Of a DNA stretch of 64,000 nucleotides, positions 38,367-50,536 are shown piece by piece (within the stretch, counting starts at the first letter, position 1; the number at the start of each line of letters is the position of its first letter). Under the pieces are notes generated by a model that saw nothing but the letters and a program-made list of their open reading frames with translations, searched no databases and had not been told where the DNA came from. This DNA comes from Vibrio ruber DSM 16370 (GTDB taxonomy: Bacteria; Pseudomonadota; Gammaproteobacteria; Enterobacterales; Vibrionaceae), in assembly GCF_900163965.1 (NCBI RefSeq), contig NZ_FULE01000039.1, forward strand, positions 1 to 64,000, in the 5' to 3' direction. A program made the translations under genes and the position numbers.

Positions 38367-41300
38367 TTACTCATCAGACGAAAAGCCCGCATTCAGCAAT
38401 GCAGCTAAGTTGTCCGTTGCTTGTTCAGCGGATGGACCTTCTTTCTGCGCATCACGTCTTGCATGACGTTCCTGATGGTAAGCAAAACCAGTACCGGCAG
38501 GAATCAATCGACCAACGATGACATTCTCTTTCAGACCACGTAAGTCATCACGCTTACCAGAAACCGCAGCTTCTGTCAGTACGCGAGTCGTTTCCTGGAA
38601 CGACGCAGCAGAGATGAATGATTCTGTTGCCAAAGATGCTTTGGTAATACCCAACAGTTCACGTTCATAACGTGCAGGTTCTTTACCTTCCGCAACTAAT
38701 TGGCGGTTAGCAATTTTCACCTGAGAGTACTCAACCTGTTCGCCAGCGAGGAACTCAGAATCACCGGCAAAAGTGATGGTACACTTACGTAGCATCTGAC
38801 GAACGATTGTCTCAATGTGCTTGTCATTGATTTTAACGCCTTGTAAGCGATAAACTTCCTGAACTTCGTTCGCAATGTACTGTGTCACAGCATGGATACC
38901 ACGCAAGCGCAAGATATCATGCGGAGACTCAGGACCATCAGCAATCACGTCACCACGTTCGACTTTCTCACCTTCAAACACGTTAAGCTGACGATGCTTA
39001 GGAACCATTTCTTCATAAGTATCCCCGCCTTCACGCGTGATGATCAGACGACGCTTACCTTTGGTTTCTTTACCGAATGACACAGTACCTGTGTGTTCAG
39101 CCAGAATCGCAGGCTCTTTTGGTTTACGAGCTTCAAACAGATCCGCAACGCGAGGCAGACCACCGGTAATATCCCGGTTACCGCCAGATTTCTGAGGAAT
39201 ACGAGCCAGCGTATCACCGACACCCACTTCCGCACCATCTTCCAGGTTGACAATCGCTTTACCCGGCAGGAAGTACTGAGCTGGCATATCTGTACCAGGA
39301 ATCATGACATCACGACCTTGTTCATCAACCAGTTTGATTGCAGGGCGCATATCTTTACCGGCAGAAGGACGGGCAGCCGCTTCTGTTACTTCACTTGAAG
39401 ACAGACCGGTTAAGTCATCCATTTGACGAGAAACCGTCACGCCATCAATCATGTCCACGTATTGAACACGACCCGATACCTCGGTGATGATTGGCATGGT
39501 GTGCGCTTCCCAGTTTGCAACAACTTCACCAGTGTCAACTAAGTCACCGTCAGCTTTGCTCAACAAGGAACCATAAGGTAGTTTGTGTTTCTCTTTCGTC
39601 CGTCCGAACTCATCGATAATGGTCAGTTCAGTGGCACGAGAAGTGATGACAAGCTTACCGTTTTTGTTCGTTACGAATTTCGCATTATTCAGTTTTACAG
39701 AACCTTTGTTCTTCGTCTGAATACTGTTCTCGGCCGCTGCTGTCGATGCTGCACCACCGATGTGGAACGTACGCATCGTTAACTGAGTACCAGGTTCACC
39801 GATAGACTGAGCGGCGATAACCCCAACCGATTCACCTTGGTTCACCAAGTGACCGCGAGCAAGATCACGACCATAACATTGAGCACAACAACCGAAGTCA
39901 GAATCACAAGTAACAACCGAACGAACTCTCAATTGGTCAACTGAGTTTTCATCGATGATCTGACACCATTTCTCGTCGATCAACGTGTTACGAGGAATCA
40001 AAATTTCTTCAGTCCCCGGCTTAAGCACATCTTCTGCAACCACACGACCCAAAGCAAGTTCAGTCAAAGCAACTTTAACATCACCACCTTCGATATGCGG
40101 CATCATCTCGACACCTTCGTGCGTACCACAGTCATGCTCAGTGACAACAACATCTTGTGCTACGTCAACAAGACGACGAGTCAGATAACCTGAGTTCGCT
40201 GTTTTCAGTGCTGTATCCGCAAGACCCTTACGAGCACCGTGCGTTGAGATAAAGTACTGAAGAACGTTCAGACCTTCTTTAAAGTTCGCCGTAATCGGTG
40301 TTTCGATGATCGAACCATCCGGACGCGCCATCAGACCACGCATACCGGCCAACTGACGAATCTGAGCAGCAGAACCCCGGGCACCGGAGTCAGCCATCAT
40401 GTAAATGCTGTTAAATGACTCTTGCTTCTCTTCATCACCCTGACGGTTGATGACTGTTTCAGAAGACAGGTTTTCCATCATTGCTTTCGCAACACGATCG
40501 TTGGTTGAAGCCCAAATATCGATCACCTTGTTATACCGCTCACCGGCAGTCACAAGACCTGACTGGAATTGCTCCTGAATTTCACGAACTTCTTCTTCAG
40601 CTTCAGAGATCTCAGTATATTTCGCTGGTGGTACAACCATATCGTCGATACCAACAGAAACGCCTGACAATGCCGCGTAAGCAAAACCGGTATACATAAT
40701 CTGGTCAGCGAAGATAACCGTATCTTTCAGACCCAGTTTACGATAAGCCTCATTCAACAGATTCGAAATCTGCTTTTTACCCAGTTTTTGGTTCACAAGG
40801 CTAAATGGCAGACCTCTTGGCACGATTTGCCACAACATTGCACGACCAATGGTTGTATCAACCATTTTGGTTTCTGTCGTTTCACGGCCGTCTTCATCAC
40901 GAACAGTTTCAGTGATGCGGACTTTTACGCGTGCGTGAAGCGCAGCAGATTTGGTGCGATATGCTTTCTCTGCTTCAGCCGGACCAGCAAGGTACATGCC
41001 CTCACCCGGTGCATTGATCTTTTCACGCGTCATATAGTAGAGACCCAAAACAACGTCCTGTGACGGTACGATGATTGGATCACCTGATGCTGGTGACAGG
41101 ATGTTGTTGGTTGACATCATCAGCGTACGCGCTTCAAGCTGTGCTTCGAGTGTCAACGGCACGTGAACCGCCATTTGGTCACCATCGAAGTCCGCGTTAT
41201 ACGCCGCACACACCAATGGATGCAGCTGAATCGCTTTCCCTTCGATTAGAACAGGTTCAAAAGCCTGAATCCCCAAACGGTGAAGTGTCGGTGCACGGTT

Positions 41301-42569
41301 CAGAAGTACAGGGTGTTCACGGATAACTTCATCCAGAATATCCCATACGACCGGCTCTTCACGTTCAACCATTTTCTTCGCAGCTTTGATCGTCGTCGCC
41401 AGACCACGAGTTTCTAACTTGCTGTAGATGAATGGTTTAAACAGCTCTAAAGCCATTTTTTTCGGCAGACCGCACTGATGCAGACGCAGGTATGGACCAA
41501 CGGTGATTACAGAACGACCTGAATAGTCAACACGTTTACCCAGCAGGTTCTGACGGAAACGACCTTGTTTACCTTTGATCATATCCGCAAGCGATTTCAG
41601 CGGACGCTTGTTTGAACCGGTAATCGCACGACCACGACGTCCGTTATCCAACAACGCATCAACTGATTCCTGTAGCATCCGTTTTTCGTTACGGACAATA
41701 ATATCCGGAGCAGCAAGCTCAAGCAGACGCTTCAGACGGTTGTTACGGTTAATCACACGACGATATAAGTCATTCAGATCAGAGGTTGCAAAACGACCAC
41801 CATCCAAAGGAACCAAAGGACGTAAATCCGGTGGCAAAACAGGAAGCACGGTCAGAATCATCCACTCAGGATTGTTTCCGGAAGCAATAAATGCTTCAAC
41901 CAGCTTCAAGCGTTTAGTCACTTTTTTACGTTTTGTTTCAGAGTTTGTTGTATTTAACTCTTCACGCATCACTTCAGCTTCATGGTGCATATCCATAGAA
42001 CCCAACAGGTCCTTGATAGCTTCTGCGCCCATTTTCGCTGTAAATTCGTCACCCCACTCTTCGAGACGATCCAGATACTCTTCTTCAGTCAGTAACTGAC
42101 CTTTTTCCAGATCGGTCATTCCCGGCTCGGTAACGACGTACATTTCAAAATAAAGTACACGCTCGATATCACGCAGCGGCATATCCATTAAGAGGCCGAT
42201 ACGAGACGGAAGCGATTTCAGAAACCAGATGTGAGCAACAGGAGACGCCAGTTCAATGTGTCCCATACGGTCACGACGAACTTTAGTCTGAGTGACTTCA
42301 ACGCCACATTTTTCACAAATCACACCACGGTGTTTCAAACGCTTGTACTTTCCGCAAAGACACTCATAGTCTTTTACCGGACCAAAAATACGCGCACAAA
42401 ACAAACCGTCACGCTCCGGTTTGAACGTCCGGTAGTTGATAGTTTCAGGTTTTTTCACTTCACCAAATGACCACGAACGGATCATATCAGGTGAAGAAAG
42501 ACCGATTTTGATTGCATCAAATTCTTCGGTCTTGTGCTGTGCTTTCAGAAAGTTTAATAAGTCTTTCAC
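38367..42569 (-). CDS. rpoC: RNA polymerase subunit beta-prime
   Basis: RpoC (1400 residues) forms half of the polymerase cleft. The N-terminal zinc ribbon ([20 protein letters not shown]), the absolutely conserved [12 protein letters not shown] holding the catalytic magnesium, the trigger loop region ([11 protein letters not shown]) and the second zinc site ([13 protein letters not shown]) are all present. The start codon is GTG at 42569, as in E. coli, with AGGAG upstream. It lies 80 bases after rpoB. It is full length with no frameshift. Confidence 0.98.
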   Translation of the reverse strand: MKDLLNFLKAQHKTEEFDAIKIGLSSPDMIRSWSFGEVKKPETINYRTFKPERDGLFCARIFGPVKDYECLCGKYKRLKHRGVICEKCGVEVTQTKVRRDRMGHIELASPVAHIWFLKSLPSRIGLLMDMPLRDIERVLYFEMYVVTEPGMTDLEKGQLLTEEEYLDRLEEWGDEFTAKMGAEAIKDLLGSMDMHHEAEVMREELNTTNSETKRKKVTKRLKLVEAFIASGNNPEWMILTVLPVLPPDLRPLVPLDGGRFATSDLNDLYRRVINRNNRLKRLLELAAPDIIVRNEKRMLQESVDALLDNGRRGRAITGSNKRPLKSLADMIKGKQGRFRQNLLGKRVDYSGRSVITVGPYLRLHQCGLPKKMALELFKPFIYSKLETRGLATTIKAAKKMVEREEPVVWDILDEVIREHPVLLNRAPTLHRLGIQAFEPVLIEGKAIQLHPLVCAAYNADFDGDQMAVHVPLTLEAQLEARTLMMSTNNILSPASGDPIIVPSQDVVLGLYYMTREKINAPGEGMYLAGPAEAEKAYRTKSAALHARVKVRITETVRDEDGRETTETKMVDTTIGRAMLWQIVPRGLPFSLVNQKLGKKQISNLLNEAYRKLGLKDTVIFADQIMYTGFAYAALSGVSVGIDDMVVPPAKYTEISEAEEEVREIQEQFQSGLVTAGERYNKVIDIWASTNDRVAKAMMENLSSETVINRQGDEEKQESFNSIYMMADSGARGSAAQIRQLAGMRGLMARPDGSIIETPITANFKEGLNVLQYFISTHGARKGLADTALKTANSGYLTRRLVDVAQDVVVTEHDCGTHEGVEMMPHIEGGDVKVALTELALGRVVAEDVLKPGTEEILIPRNTLIDEKWCQIIDENSVDQLRVRSVVTCDSDFGCCAQCYGRDLARGHLVNQGESVGVIAAQSIGEPGTQLTMRTFHIGGAASTAAAENSIQTKNKGSVKLNNAKFVTNKNGKLVITSRATELTIIDEFGRTKEKHKLPYGSLLSKADGDLVDTGEVVANWEAHTMPIITEVSGRVQYVDMIDGVTVSRQMDDLTGLSSSEVTEAAARPSAGKDMRPAIKLVDEQGRDVMIPGTDMPAQYFLPGKAIVNLEDGAEVGVGDTLARIPQKSGGNRDITGGLPRVADLFEARKPKEPAILAEHTGTVSFGKETKGKRRLIITREGGDTYEEMVPKHRQLNVFEGEKVERGDVIADGPESPHDILRLRGIHAVTQYIANEVQEVYRLQGVKINDKHIETIVRQMLRKCTITFAGDSEFLAGEQVEYSQVKIANRQLVAEGKEPARYERELLGITKASLATESFISAASFQETTRVLTEAAVSGKRDDLRGLKENVIVGRLIPAGTGFAYHQERHARRDAQKEGPSAEQATDNLAALLNAGFSSDE

Positions 42570-42649
42570 AATCAGCTCCTGTAAGGAGTTAAAAGGCGCT
42601 AGGTCGCGCCTTTCTACCAGATAACTCTATTCTAAAACTTAGAACAGAA

Positions 42650-45600
42650 TTACTCTTCGTCTTCTAGCTCAATGTTGATACCCAGTGAGCGAATCTCTTT
42701 CAACAATACGTTGAACGATTCTGGCATACCCGGTTCCATGCTGTGATTGCCGTCGACGATGTTTTTATACATCTTCGTCCGACCATTCACGTCATCGGAT
42801 TTCACCGTCAGCATTTCTTGAAGTGTATAAGCAGCACCATAAGCTTCAAGTGCCCACACTTCCATCTCACCGAACCGCTGACCACCGAACTGAGCTTTAC
42901 CACCAAGTGGTTGCTGAGTTACAAGGCTGTAAGAACCGGTTGAACGTGCATGCATCTTATCGTCAACCAAGTGGTTCAGTTTCAGCATGTACATGTAGCC
43001 GACAGTAACCGGACGCTCGAAAGCATCACCGGTACGGCCATCAAACAATGTCAACTGACCGGATTCAGGCAGATCTGCCAATTTCAGCAGTTGCTTGATT
43101 TCTGGCTCTGTTGCACCGTCGAATACTGGTGTCGCAACTGGAAGACCATTACGTAAGTTATTCGCTAAAGTGCGAACATCATCATCTGAAAGGGCGGAAA
43201 TATCCACTTTCTGACGAATGTCATTACCTAATGTATAAACTTCCTGTAAGAACTCACGCAGTTTGGCAATTTCTTGCTGCTCTTTCACCATCTGGTTGAT
43301 CTTGTCACCGATTCCTTTTGCAGCTGCACCTAAGTGAACTTCAAGAATCTGACCGATGTTCATCCGCGATGGTACACCGAGTGGGTTCAGTACGATATCA
43401 ACAGGGCGACCGTTTTCGTCATATGGCATGTCTTCTACAGGGTTAATTTTTGAAATAACACCTTTGTTACCATGACGACCAGCCATTTTATCACCCGGCT
43501 GAATACGACGTTTGACCGCTAAATAAACTTTGACGATTTTCAGAACACCCGGGGCAAGGTCATCACCTTGTGTGATCTTGCGGCGCTTCGCTTCAAATTT
43601 CTTATCGAAATCAGCTTTTAGCTCATCCCACTGTTCTGCAAGCTGTTCAAGTTGTGACTGAAGCTCATCATCTTCCAGAGTTTGTTCCAGCCATCTCTTG
43701 CGCTCAATAGAATCAAGTTTTGCTTCAGAATAACCGCCAGACAACAGAACCGATTTAACACGGGCAAGCAAACCACCTTCCAGAATTTGGAACTCTTCTG
43801 TCAGGTCTTTTTTCGCTTCTTTTAGCTGCATATGTTCGATTTCAAGTGCACGTTTATCTTTTTCAACGCCGTCACGAGTGAAGACTTGAACATCGATAAT
43901 CGTTCCTGAAACAGAGTTTGGTACACGCAGTGAAGTATCTTTAACGTCTGACGCTTTTTCACCAAAGATCGCACGGAGTAGTTTCTCTTCCGGTGTCAGT
44001 TGCGTTTCGCCTTTTGGCGTCACTTTACCAACCAGAATATCACCGCCCTTAACTTCAGCACCGATGTAGACAATACCTGACTCATCGAGTTTGGATAGTG
44101 CCGCTTCACCAACATTTGGAATATCCGCAGTGATTTCTTCAGCACCGAGCTTAGTATCACGCGCCACACAAGAAAGCTCTTGAATGTGAATGGTCGTAAA
44201 CCGGTCTTCCTGAACTACACGCTCAGAAACAAGGATCGAGTCCTCGAAGTTGTAACCATTCCAAGGCATAAATGCGATACGCATATTTTGCCCAAGTGCC
44301 AGTTCACCCAAATCGGTTGAAGGACCATCAGCAAGCACATCACCACGGGCAACAGGTTCGCCCGGCATCACGCAAGGACGCTGGTTAATACATGTGTTCT
44401 GGTTAGAACGTGTGTACTTGGTCAGGTTATAGATATCAATCCCTGCTTCGCCCGGAATCAACTCATCTTCATTGACTTTGATAACGATACGAGAAGCGTC
44501 AACAGACTGAACATGACCACCACGTTTGGCAACCGCAGTTACACCTGAATCCACAGCAACATTACGCTCAATACCAGTACCGACCAACGGCTTATCAGCA
44601 CGAAGGGTTGGTACTGCCTGACGTTGCATGTTCGCACCCATCAAGGCACGGTTCGCATCATCGTGCTCAAGGAATGGGATGAGCGATGCTGCAATCGATA
44701 CAACTTGGTTAGTCGCAACGTCCATATAGTTGACGTGTTCACGAGGGTGCAGACCCGATTCACCTTTTTGACGAGCGGTGATCAATTCATCAGCAAACGT
44801 GCTTTCTTCAGTCAGTTTAGCGTTTGCCTGAGCAATAACGAACTGACCTTCTTCAATCGCAGACAAATATTCCACTTCATCGGTGACAACCCCGTCAACA
44901 ACACGACGATATGGCGTCTCAAGGAAACCATATTCATTACAACGTGCAAACGCAGATAATGAGTTGATCAGACCGATGTTTGGACCTTCAGGTGTTTCAA
45001 TCGGACATAAACGGCCATAGTGAGTTACGTGAACGTCACGCACTTCAAACCCTGCACGCTCACGCGTCAGACCACCGGGACCCAATGCAGAAATACGACG
45101 TTTATGCGTCACTTCTGACAGCGGGTTGTTCTGATCCATAAACTGAGAGAGCTGAGAAGAACCGAAGAACTCTTTCACTGCTGCCGAAATTGGCTTGGCA
45201 TTGATCAGATCTTGTGGCATGACGTTGTCCAGATCACCCAGACTTAAACGCTCTTTTACTGCACGCTCAACACGAACAAGACCAACACGGAACTGGTTCT
45301 CTGCCATTTCACCGACGCTACGAATACGACGGTTACCCAAGTGGTCGATATCGTCAACTTCGCCGATCCCGTTACGGATAGCGATCAGTTTTCTCATCAC
45401 TTCGATGATATCGAATTCGTCGAGTGTTCCCAGATCGCCAGCATCAGTCCGCTCAATAGAGCTGTTGAACTTCATCCGTCCAACCGTTGAAAGATCATAA
45501 CGCTCTTCTGAGAAGAACAGACTTTCAAACAGTGCTTCAGCTGCTTCTTTTGTTGGTGGCTCACCAGGGCGCATCATCCGATAGATTTCAACCAGTGCTG

Positions 45601-46681
45601 AAATACGATCAGTTGTGCTGTCGATACGCAATGTATCTGACATAAATGAGCCGTGATCAAGGTCATTGGTATAGAGAACCTCAATCTTCTTATAACCGGC
45701 TTGAGAAAGATTGGCCAACGCTTCAAGACTTAGCTCTTGGTTCGCTGCAACAATCAGTTCTCCGGTCGATTCATTCACGTAATCTTTCGCTGCAACCTTG
45801 CCGACAATATATTCGACAGGCACTTCGATGAATTCAACCGCGTCTTTTTCCAGCTGACGAATATGACGAGCAGTAACACGACGACCTTTTTCGATATAGA
45901 CCTTTCCGTTTGCTTCAACATCAAAGCTGGCTGTTTCACCACGTAAACGTTCAGGAACCAAAGCCATCATCAGCGTTTGATCTTTCACTTCGAAATGTAT
46001 TTTTTCGAAGAAAATATCCAAAATCTCTTCTGTTGTTTTGCCTAACGCACGCAGAATAATAGAAGCTGGTAGTTTGCGACGACGGTCGATACGAACATAC
46101 AAGTTATCTTTCGGATCGAATTCGAAATCAAGCCACGAACCACGGTAAGGAATGATACGTGCGTTATAAAGGACTTTTCCTGATGAGTGGGTCTTACCCT
46201 TATCGCTGTCGAAGAACACGCCGGGGCTTCGGTGCAGCTGGGATACGATAACCCTCTCAGTACCATTAATTACAAAAGTACCATTATCTGTCATGAGTGG
46301 GATTTCACCCATGTAGACTTCTTGTTCTTTAATATCTTTGACAGTACCCGCTGGTGCGTCTTTATCAAAAATAACCAAGCGCAGTTTAACACGCAGAGGT
46401 TTTGAATAAGTTACACCACGAATTTGACATTCTTTCACATCAAAAACTGGCTCACCAAGACGGTAGCTAACGTATTGCAGCTCAGAGTTGCCATTGTAGC
46501 TCTGGATCGGAAACACAGAACGAAAAGCAGCCTCTAGACCATATTGTCCTTCAGGATCCTGTTCGATAAATTTGTCGAACGAATCGAGCTGGATCGATAG
46601 CAGGTATGGAATGTCCAACACTTGTGGACGAGTACCAAAGTCCTTGCGGATGCGCTTTTTCTCGGTATAGGAGTAAACCAT
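42650..46681 (-). CDS. rpoB: RNA polymerase subunit beta
   Basis: RpoB (1343 residues) is the other half of the catalytic cleft and the target of rifampicin. The rifampicin region reads [20 protein letters not shown] followed by [17 protein letters not shown], the wild-type susceptible sequence by comparison with E. coli. The C-terminal [20 protein letters not shown] is also canonical. It is 242 bases downstream of rplL, after an attenuator and a probable processing hairpin. Confidence 0.98.
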   Translation of the reverse strand: MVYSYTEKKRIRKDFGTRPQVLDIPYLLSIQLDSFDKFIEQDPEGQYGLEAAFRSVFPIQSYNGNSELQYVSYRLGEPVFDVKECQIRGVTYSKPLRVKLRLVIFDKDAPAGTVKDIKEQEVYMGEIPLMTDNGTFVINGTERVIVSQLHRSPGVFFDSDKGKTHSSGKVLYNARIIPYRGSWLDFEFDPKDNLYVRIDRRRKLPASIILRALGKTTEEILDIFFEKIHFEVKDQTLMMALVPERLRGETASFDVEANGKVYIEKGRRVTARHIRQLEKDAVEFIEVPVEYIVGKVAAKDYVNESTGELIVAANQELSLEALANLSQAGYKKIEVLYTNDLDHGSFMSDTLRIDSTTDRISALVEIYRMMRPGEPPTKEAAEALFESLFFSEERYDLSTVGRMKFNSSIERTDAGDLGTLDEFDIIEVMRKLIAIRNGIGEVDDIDHLGNRRIRSVGEMAENQFRVGLVRVERAVKERLSLGDLDNVMPQDLINAKPISAAVKEFFGSSQLSQFMDQNNPLSEVTHKRRISALGPGGLTRERAGFEVRDVHVTHYGRLCPIETPEGPNIGLINSLSAFARCNEYGFLETPYRRVVDGVVTDEVEYLSAIEEGQFVIAQANAKLTEESTFADELITARQKGESGLHPREHVNYMDVATNQVVSIAASLIPFLEHDDANRALMGANMQRQAVPTLRADKPLVGTGIERNVAVDSGVTAVAKRGGHVQSVDASRIVIKVNEDELIPGEAGIDIYNLTKYTRSNQNTCINQRPCVMPGEPVARGDVLADGPSTDLGELALGQNMRIAFMPWNGYNFEDSILVSERVVQEDRFTTIHIQELSCVARDTKLGAEEITADIPNVGEAALSKLDESGIVYIGAEVKGGDILVGKVTPKGETQLTPEEKLLRAIFGEKASDVKDTSLRVPNSVSGTIIDVQVFTRDGVEKDKRALEIEHMQLKEAKKDLTEEFQILEGGLLARVKSVLLSGGYSEAKLDSIERKRWLEQTLEDDELQSQLEQLAEQWDELKADFDKKFEAKRRKITQGDDLAPGVLKIVKVYLAVKRRIQPGDKMAGRHGNKGVISKINPVEDMPYDENGRPVDIVLNPLGVPSRMNIGQILEVHLGAAAKGIGDKINQMVKEQQEIAKLREFLQEVYTLGNDIRQKVDISALSDDDVRTLANNLRNGLPVATPVFDGATEPEIKQLLKLADLPESGQLTLFDGRTGDAFERPVTVGYMYMLKLNHLVDDKMHARSTGSYSLVTQQPLGGKAQFGGQRFGEMEVWALEAYGAAYTLQEMLTVKSDDVNGRTKMYKNIVDGNHSMEPGMPESFNVLLKEIRSLGINIELEDEE

Positions 46682-46759
46682 GGGGTTCCTCAGCTCGCTG
46701 ATAAGTGACCCAAACTGCCCACCTTTGTTACATTAAAGGGAAACGGCAGTGACTAACTA

Positions 46760-46832
46760 ACTGTTTACTGTAGTGACGTTTATCACGTTGAGATAAACGT
46801 TTCTTTGCACGAATGTCGAATGACTAAACAGT
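46760..46832 (-). promoter_or_regulatory. probable RNase III-type processing hairpin before rpoB
   Basis: Outer arms ACTGTTTA (46760-46767) and TAAACAGT (46825-46832) and inner arms ACGTTTATC (46776-46784) and GATAAACGT (46792-46800) make a long imperfect stem in the rplL-rpoB spacer. E. coli has an RNase III site in the same place. Confidence 0.6.
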
Positions 46833-46860
46833 AGGAAAATTCATCGACACCCTACAGCGC

Positions 46861-46891
46861 AAAAAGGCCGGTGGTCAATAAACCACCAGCC
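46861..46891 (-). terminator. attenuator between rplL and rpoB
   Basis: On the minus strand GGCTGGTGGT pairs with ACCACCGGCC and is followed by five T. It lies shortly after the rplL stop and probably lowers rpoBC expression relative to L7/L12, as the partial terminator in E. coli does. Confidence 0.85.
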
Positions 46892-46923
46892 ATTAGCCTT
46901 TCGGCTAAGCGATTAAGTAAGAA

Positions 46924-47295
46924 TTACTTAAGCTCAACAGTTGCACCAGCTTCTTCAAGTTGTGCTTTAAGAGCTTCAGCTTCTGCTTTCTCAATGCCTT
47001 CTTTGATAGGAGCAGGAGCACCGTCAACAAGTGCTTTCGCTTCTTTCAGACCCAGACCAGTTGCGCCACGAACTGCTTTGATTACAGCAACTTTGTTCGC
47101 GCCAGCAGAAGCTAGGACAACGTCGAATTCAGTTTGTTCAGCAGCAGCTTCACCACCAGCAGCAGCGCCACCAGCAACAACAGCAGCGGCAGCAGAAACA
47201 CCAAATTTCTCTTCCATTGCTTCGATAAGTTCAACAACTTGCATTACAGACATTTCTGCAATAGCGTCTAGGATTTGCTCGTTAGTAATAGACAT
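46924..47295 (-). CDS. rplL: 50S ribosomal protein L7/L12
   Basis: L7/L12 (123 residues) forms the flexible stalk that recruits elongation-factor GTPases. The dimerising N-terminus ([20 protein letters not shown]), an Ala/Gly-rich hinge (about 37-52) and the C-terminal domain ([20 protein letters not shown]) are all present. It is 57 bases after rplJ. Confidence 0.97.
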   Translation of the reverse strand: MSITNEQILDAIAEMSVMQVVELIEAMEEKFGVSAAAAVVAGGAAAGGEAAAEQTEFDVVLASAGANKVAVIKAVRGATGLGLKEAKALVDGAPAPIKEGIEKAEAEALKAQLEEAGATVELK

Positions 47296-47352
47296 AACAA
47301 TTCTCTTCTAAGTCAACAATTAGTTTAATAAGCAACCAGTAAAAAGCAAGCC

Positions 47353-47844
47353 TTATGCAGCTTCTTGTTTTTGGTCGCGGATAGCAGCGATAGTACGTGC
47401 CAGCTTGCCAGCAGAAGCTTCTTTCATGCACATCATCAGACGTGCAATAGCTTCGTCGTAAGTTGGTAGCGTTGCGAGTACTTCGACATCAGCGATAGAA
47501 CCTTCGAATGCAGCTGCTTTGATCTCAAAATCTTTATTCTCTTTTGCAAAGTCTTTGAAAAGACGTGCTGCAGCACCTGGGTGCTCAGTAGAGAAACCAA
47601 TCAAAGTAGGACCTACGAATACGTCTTTCAGACATTCGTAGTCTGTGCCTTCAACTGCGCGGCGTGCTAGTGTGTTACGAACAACTCTCATGTAAACACC
47701 GGCTTCACGAGCCTGTTTACGCAGAGAAGTCATCGCACTAACTTGAACACCACGAGAATCAGCAACAACTGCAGAAAGTGCACCACTGGCTGCTTCGTTG
47801 ACTTCAGCAACAATTGCTTTTTTGTCTTGAAGATTTAAAGCCAT
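47353..47844 (-). CDS. rplJ: 50S ribosomal protein L10
   Basis: L10 (163 residues) anchors L7/L12 dimers to the ribosome and, as L10(L12)4, represses its own mRNA. The sequence [34 protein letters not shown] and the C-terminal helix that binds L12 are canonical. ATG 47844 is chosen with AGGAG upstream; an in-frame codon at 47892 would add 16 residues with no family support. Confidence 0.97.
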   Translation of the reverse strand: MALNLQDKKAIVAEVNEAASGALSAVVADSRGVQVSAMTSLRKQAREAGVYMRVVRNTLARRAVEGTDYECLKDVFVGPTLIGFSTEHPGAAARLFKDFAKENKDFEIKAAAFEGSIADVEVLATLPTYDEAIARLMMCMKEASAGKLARTIAAIRDQKQEAA

Positions 47845-47849
47845 CTTGG

Positions 47850-48060
47850 ATTTACTCCTGGTTGTCGTTACACCACTCACTATTCTCATCAACAGTGAGA
47901 GCTTTTTAGGTGCAGTCCCAGAAGAAAGTTATAAAAATAGAGCTTTCGTCAGTTCGGGCACCATCTACGTAGGTTTGATTAAGCCATCTCAAGGACGACG
48001 CCTACGGTCTTGGACGGAGACTGGATTATAGTTCAAAGAACCAAGGTTCAGCCCCAACCA
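47850..48060 (-). promoter_or_regulatory. rplJ leader (probable L10 autoregulatory leader)
   Basis: About 210 untranslated bases separate the rplJ promoter from the gene. In gammaproteobacteria this leader folds into the L10(L12)4 binding site. The length and position fit, and several inverted segments are visible, but I have not matched the full consensus. Confidence 0.55.
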
Positions 48061-48077
48061 CAAATATTAGGCGCAAG

Positions 48078-48105
48078 ATTATACATAAATTTTACGCCTA
48101 AGCAA
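48078..48105 (-). promoter_or_regulatory. promoter of rplJL-rpoBC inside a hairpin
   Basis: On the minus strand: -35 TTGCTT (48100-48105), a 16-base spacer and a perfect -10 TATAAT (48078-48083). It starts just after the rplA stop. The inverted arms TTAGGCG/CGCCTAA surround the -10. Confidence 0.75.
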
Positions 48106-48110
48106 ATAAA

Positions 48111-48812
48111 TTAAGCTTGAGTGCTTAAAGTTGCCTGATCAATTGCAACACCAGCGCCCATCGTTGTAGAAAGACTTACTTTCTTCACGTAAGAGCCTTT
48201 CGATGTAGATGGTTTTGCTTTTTTCAGTGCAACAATCAGTGCTTCTAAGTTTTCTTTCAATTGTTCAGCATCGAAAGAAACCTTACCGATAGTTGTATGG
48301 ATGATCCCATTTTTGTCATTACGGTAACGAACCTGACCAGCCTTCGCGTTTTTAACCGCTTCAGCAACGTTTGGTGTTACAGTACCAACTTTAGGGTTTG
48401 GCATCAGGCCACGAGGACCAAGGATAGTCCCTAACTGACCGACAACACGCATTGCATCTGGAGATGCAACAACAACGTCAAAATTCAGTTCGCCTTTCTT
48501 CACTTGTTCAGCAAGATCTTCCATACCGACAAGATCAGCACCCGCTTCTTTTGCTGCGTCAGCGTTTGCACCTTGAGTGAAAACTGCAACACGAACTTCA
48601 CGACCAGTACCATGAGGCAGTACAGTTGCACCACGAACATTCTGATCAGATTTACGTGCATCGATACCCAAGTTCACAGCAACGTCGACAGACTCAACAA
48701 ATTTTGCAGTCGCCAGTTCTTTCAGCAATGCAACAGCTTCGTTGATATCATATTCTTTAGTAACATCCACTTTTTCGCGGATAGTACGCATACGCTTAGT
48801 TAGTTTTGCCAT
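48111..48812 (-). CDS. rplA: 50S ribosomal protein L1
   Basis: L1 (233 residues) forms the mobile L1 stalk that helps release E-site tRNA, and represses its own operon. The sequence [39 protein letters not shown] and [18 protein letters not shown] segment ([17 protein letters not shown]) is standard. It starts four bases after rplK. Confidence 0.97.
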   Translation of the reverse strand: MAKLTKRMRTIREKVDVTKEYDINEAVALLKELATAKFVESVDVAVNLGIDARKSDQNVRGATVLPHGTGREVRVAVFTQGANADAAKEAGADLVGMEDLAEQVKKGELNFDVVVASPDAMRVVGQLGTILGPRGLMPNPKVGTVTPNVAEAVKNAKAGQVRYRNDKNGIIHTTIGKVSFDAEQLKENLEALIVALKKAKPSTSKGSYVKKVSLSTTMGAGVAIDQATLSTQA

Positions 48813-48816
48813 GATA

Positions 48817-49245
48817 TTAACCCTCTACCACTAGACCCATTGAACGAGCAGTACCCGCGATAGAACGCTTCATTGCTTCGATATCTGCACCAGTCATATC
48901 CGCAGCTTTAGTTTCTGCGATTTCCTGAATTTGAGCGTCAGTAATTGTGCCCACTTTCTCTGTATTAGGACGACCAGAACCAGACTTGATGCCTGCTGCT
49001 TTCTTCAGAAGCACAGCTGCTGGTGGTGTCTTCGTTTCAAAAGTGAAAGAACGGTCGCTGTATACAGTGATAACAACTGGAATCGGAAGACCTTTCTCTA
49101 CAGATTCTGTTTTTGCATTAAATGCTTTACAGAATTCCATAATGTTCACACCGCGCTGACCCAGTGCTGGACCAACTGGTGGACTTGGGTTTGCCATACC
49201 TGCTGCAACTTGCAGCTTGATATAAGCTTCAACTTTCTTAGCCAT
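48817..49245 (-). CDS. rplK: 50S ribosomal protein L11
   Basis: L11 (142 residues) binds the GTPase-associated centre of 23S rRNA and is needed for RelA activation. [40 protein letters not shown] and the C-terminal rRNA-binding [14 protein letters not shown] are all present. It is the first gene after nusG, with its own promoter embedded in the nusG terminator. Confidence 0.97.
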   Translation of the reverse strand: MAKKVEAYIKLQVAAGMANPSPPVGPALGQRGVNIMEFCKAFNAKTESVEKGLPIPVVITVYSDRSFTFETKTPPAAVLLKKAAGIKSGSGRPNTEKVGTITDAQIQEIAETKAADMTGADIEAMKRSIAGTARSMGLVVEG

Positions 49246-49315
49246 GATATTTCCTACATAATGGGTAGTAACGCTAATCGACTGATCAGCTCCCCGTTTC
49301 TAGTGAAGACCTGTA

Positions 49316-49350
49316 AAAAGGCGCGAAATTATAGTCAAATTTCGCGCCTT
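49316..49350 (-). terminator. terminator after nusG, overlapping the rplK promoter
   Basis: On the minus strand AAGGCGCGAAAT pairs with ATTTCGCGCCTT and is followed by a run of T. The loop contains the -10 box of the next promoter. Confidence 0.85.
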
Positions 49351-49356
49351 AAACAA
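49328..49356 (-). promoter_or_regulatory. putative rplKA promoter within the terminator hairpin
   Basis: On the minus strand: a weak -35 TTGTTT (49351-49356), a 17-base spacer and a perfect -10 TATAAT (49328-49333). The -10 and spacer coincide with the loop and left arm of the nusG terminator. Confidence 0.55.
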
Positions 49357-49374
49357 GTCTAAAAAGATGGTTTT

Positions 49375-49923
49375 TTAATCGAGTTTTTCAACTTGACCGA
49401 ATTCAAGCTCAACCGGAGTTGCCCGACCAAATATTGAGACAGAGACTTTCAAACGGCTCTTCTCATAATCAACTTCTTCAACAGTACCGTTAAAGTCAGC
49501 AAATGGCCCGTCATTAACACGAACAACTTCACCCGCTTCAAACATGGTTTTCGGCCGTGGTGCTTCACTCGCTTTCTCCAGACGATTCAATATAGCATCT
49601 GCTTCTTTATCAGTAATCGGAGCCGGACGATCAGATGTTCCACCGATAAATCCCATAACCCGAGGAACACTACGCACTAAGTGCCAAGATTCATCATTCA
49701 TGATCATCTGGACGAGTACATAGCCAGGGAAGAATTTTCTTTCACTTTTACGGCGTTGGCCAGCACGCATCTCGACAACTTCTTCCGTTGGTACTAATAC
49801 TTCACCAAACAACTCTTCCATACCATGCATTTTGATATGTTCACGCAGTGACTGTGCCACTCGTCCTTCAAATCCAGAAAAGGCTTGAACAACATACCAG
49901 CGTTTTTTGGGAGCTTCACTCAT
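49375..49923 (-). CDS. nusG: transcription termination/antitermination protein NusG
   Basis: NusG (182 residues) binds RNA polymerase, suppresses pausing, and contacts Rho or S10. The NGN domain ([34 protein letters not shown]) and C-terminal KOW domain ([20 protein letters not shown]) are complete. It lies 13 bases after secE. Confidence 0.97.
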   Translation of the reverse strand: MSEAPKKRWYVVQAFSGFEGRVAQSLREHIKMHGMEELFGEVLVPTEEVVEMRAGQRRKSERKFFPGYVLVQMIMNDESWHLVRSVPRVMGFIGGTSDRPAPITDKEADAILNRLEKASEAPRPKTMFEAGEVVRVNDGPFADFNGTVEEVDYEKSRLKVSVSIFGRATPVELEFGQVEKLD

Positions 49924-49936
49924 GAATTAAACCCTC

Positions 49937-50320
49937 TTATACTCCAGTCGCAAATGCAACAAGGCGAACCATAATACCGTCAATACCCCATAGGGCCAAA
50001 GCCATCACAACACAGACAGCCAGAACAATTAAGGTGGTTTGCACGGTTTCCTGACGTGTAGGCCATATTACTTTACGAATTTCCATACGCGCTTCTCGCG
50101 CGAAGCTCACCGCTTCTTTACCTTTCACAGTGATCGCTGCAATACCTAATGCGGCAGCAATTAAGACAATAACACCAGCAGAACGAATAACGACAGAAAC
50201 CGTTTCACCATAAAAGGAGTTACCCACAACAGCGGCAGCCAACAGAACAATAGCAATCAACCATTTCAGTTTATCTGCTGCATTTGAGCTCTCAGGAGTT
50301 TCAGCATGATTTGCTTTCAT
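49937..50320 (-). CDS. secE: preprotein translocase subunit SecE
   Basis: SecE (127 residues) clamps the SecY channel. Three hydrophobic segments are visible (about 21-37, 46-62 and 95-120), the same number as E. coli SecE, with the conserved amphipathic region EARMEIRKVIWPTRQETVQT before the last helix. ATG 50320 gives MKANHAETPE and the E. coli length; an in-frame codon at 50356 is less likely. Confidence 0.95.
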   Translation of the reverse strand: MKANHAETPESSNAADKLKWLIAIVLLAAAVVGNSFYGETVSVVIRSAGVIVLIAAALGIAAITVKGKEAVSFAREARMEIRKVIWPTRQETVQTTLIVLAVCVVMALALWGIDGIMVRLVAFATGV

Positions 50321-50488
50321 AACCCAACCTGTCACAAATCTAAATATAGACGACAATAAACCCCACTGTTGCAGGGCAAACTAACAAAAATAAGCGTTCG
50401 AAGCTTACTTTCAGAAACAAAGACACCTTCTCTGTCTCAAACCTTTTACTTTTGACTAACAAATCGTCAAAATAAATCTTCAGTGCAG

Positions 50489-50516
50489 AAAAAGGGCATC
50501 AAATGATGCCCTTTTT
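50489..50516 (-). terminator. terminator between tufB and secE
   Basis: AAAAAGGGCATC/GATGCCCTTTTT with an AAAT loop lies about 20 bases after the tufB stop. It separates the tRNA-tufB operon from secE-nusG. Confidence 0.92.
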
Positions 50517-50536
50517 ACTAGCGCCGAGTCAAATCA

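Noticed and set aside
41575..42099. Plus-strand open frame of 174 codons opposite rpoC
   Set aside because: Ser/Arg-rich product, antisense to the conserved RpoC N-terminal half; no independent support.
46871..47311. Plus-strand open frame of 146 codons opposite rplL
   Set aside because: Its Ala/Ser/Pro-rich product mirrors the Ala/Glu-rich rplL; no start signal or domain.
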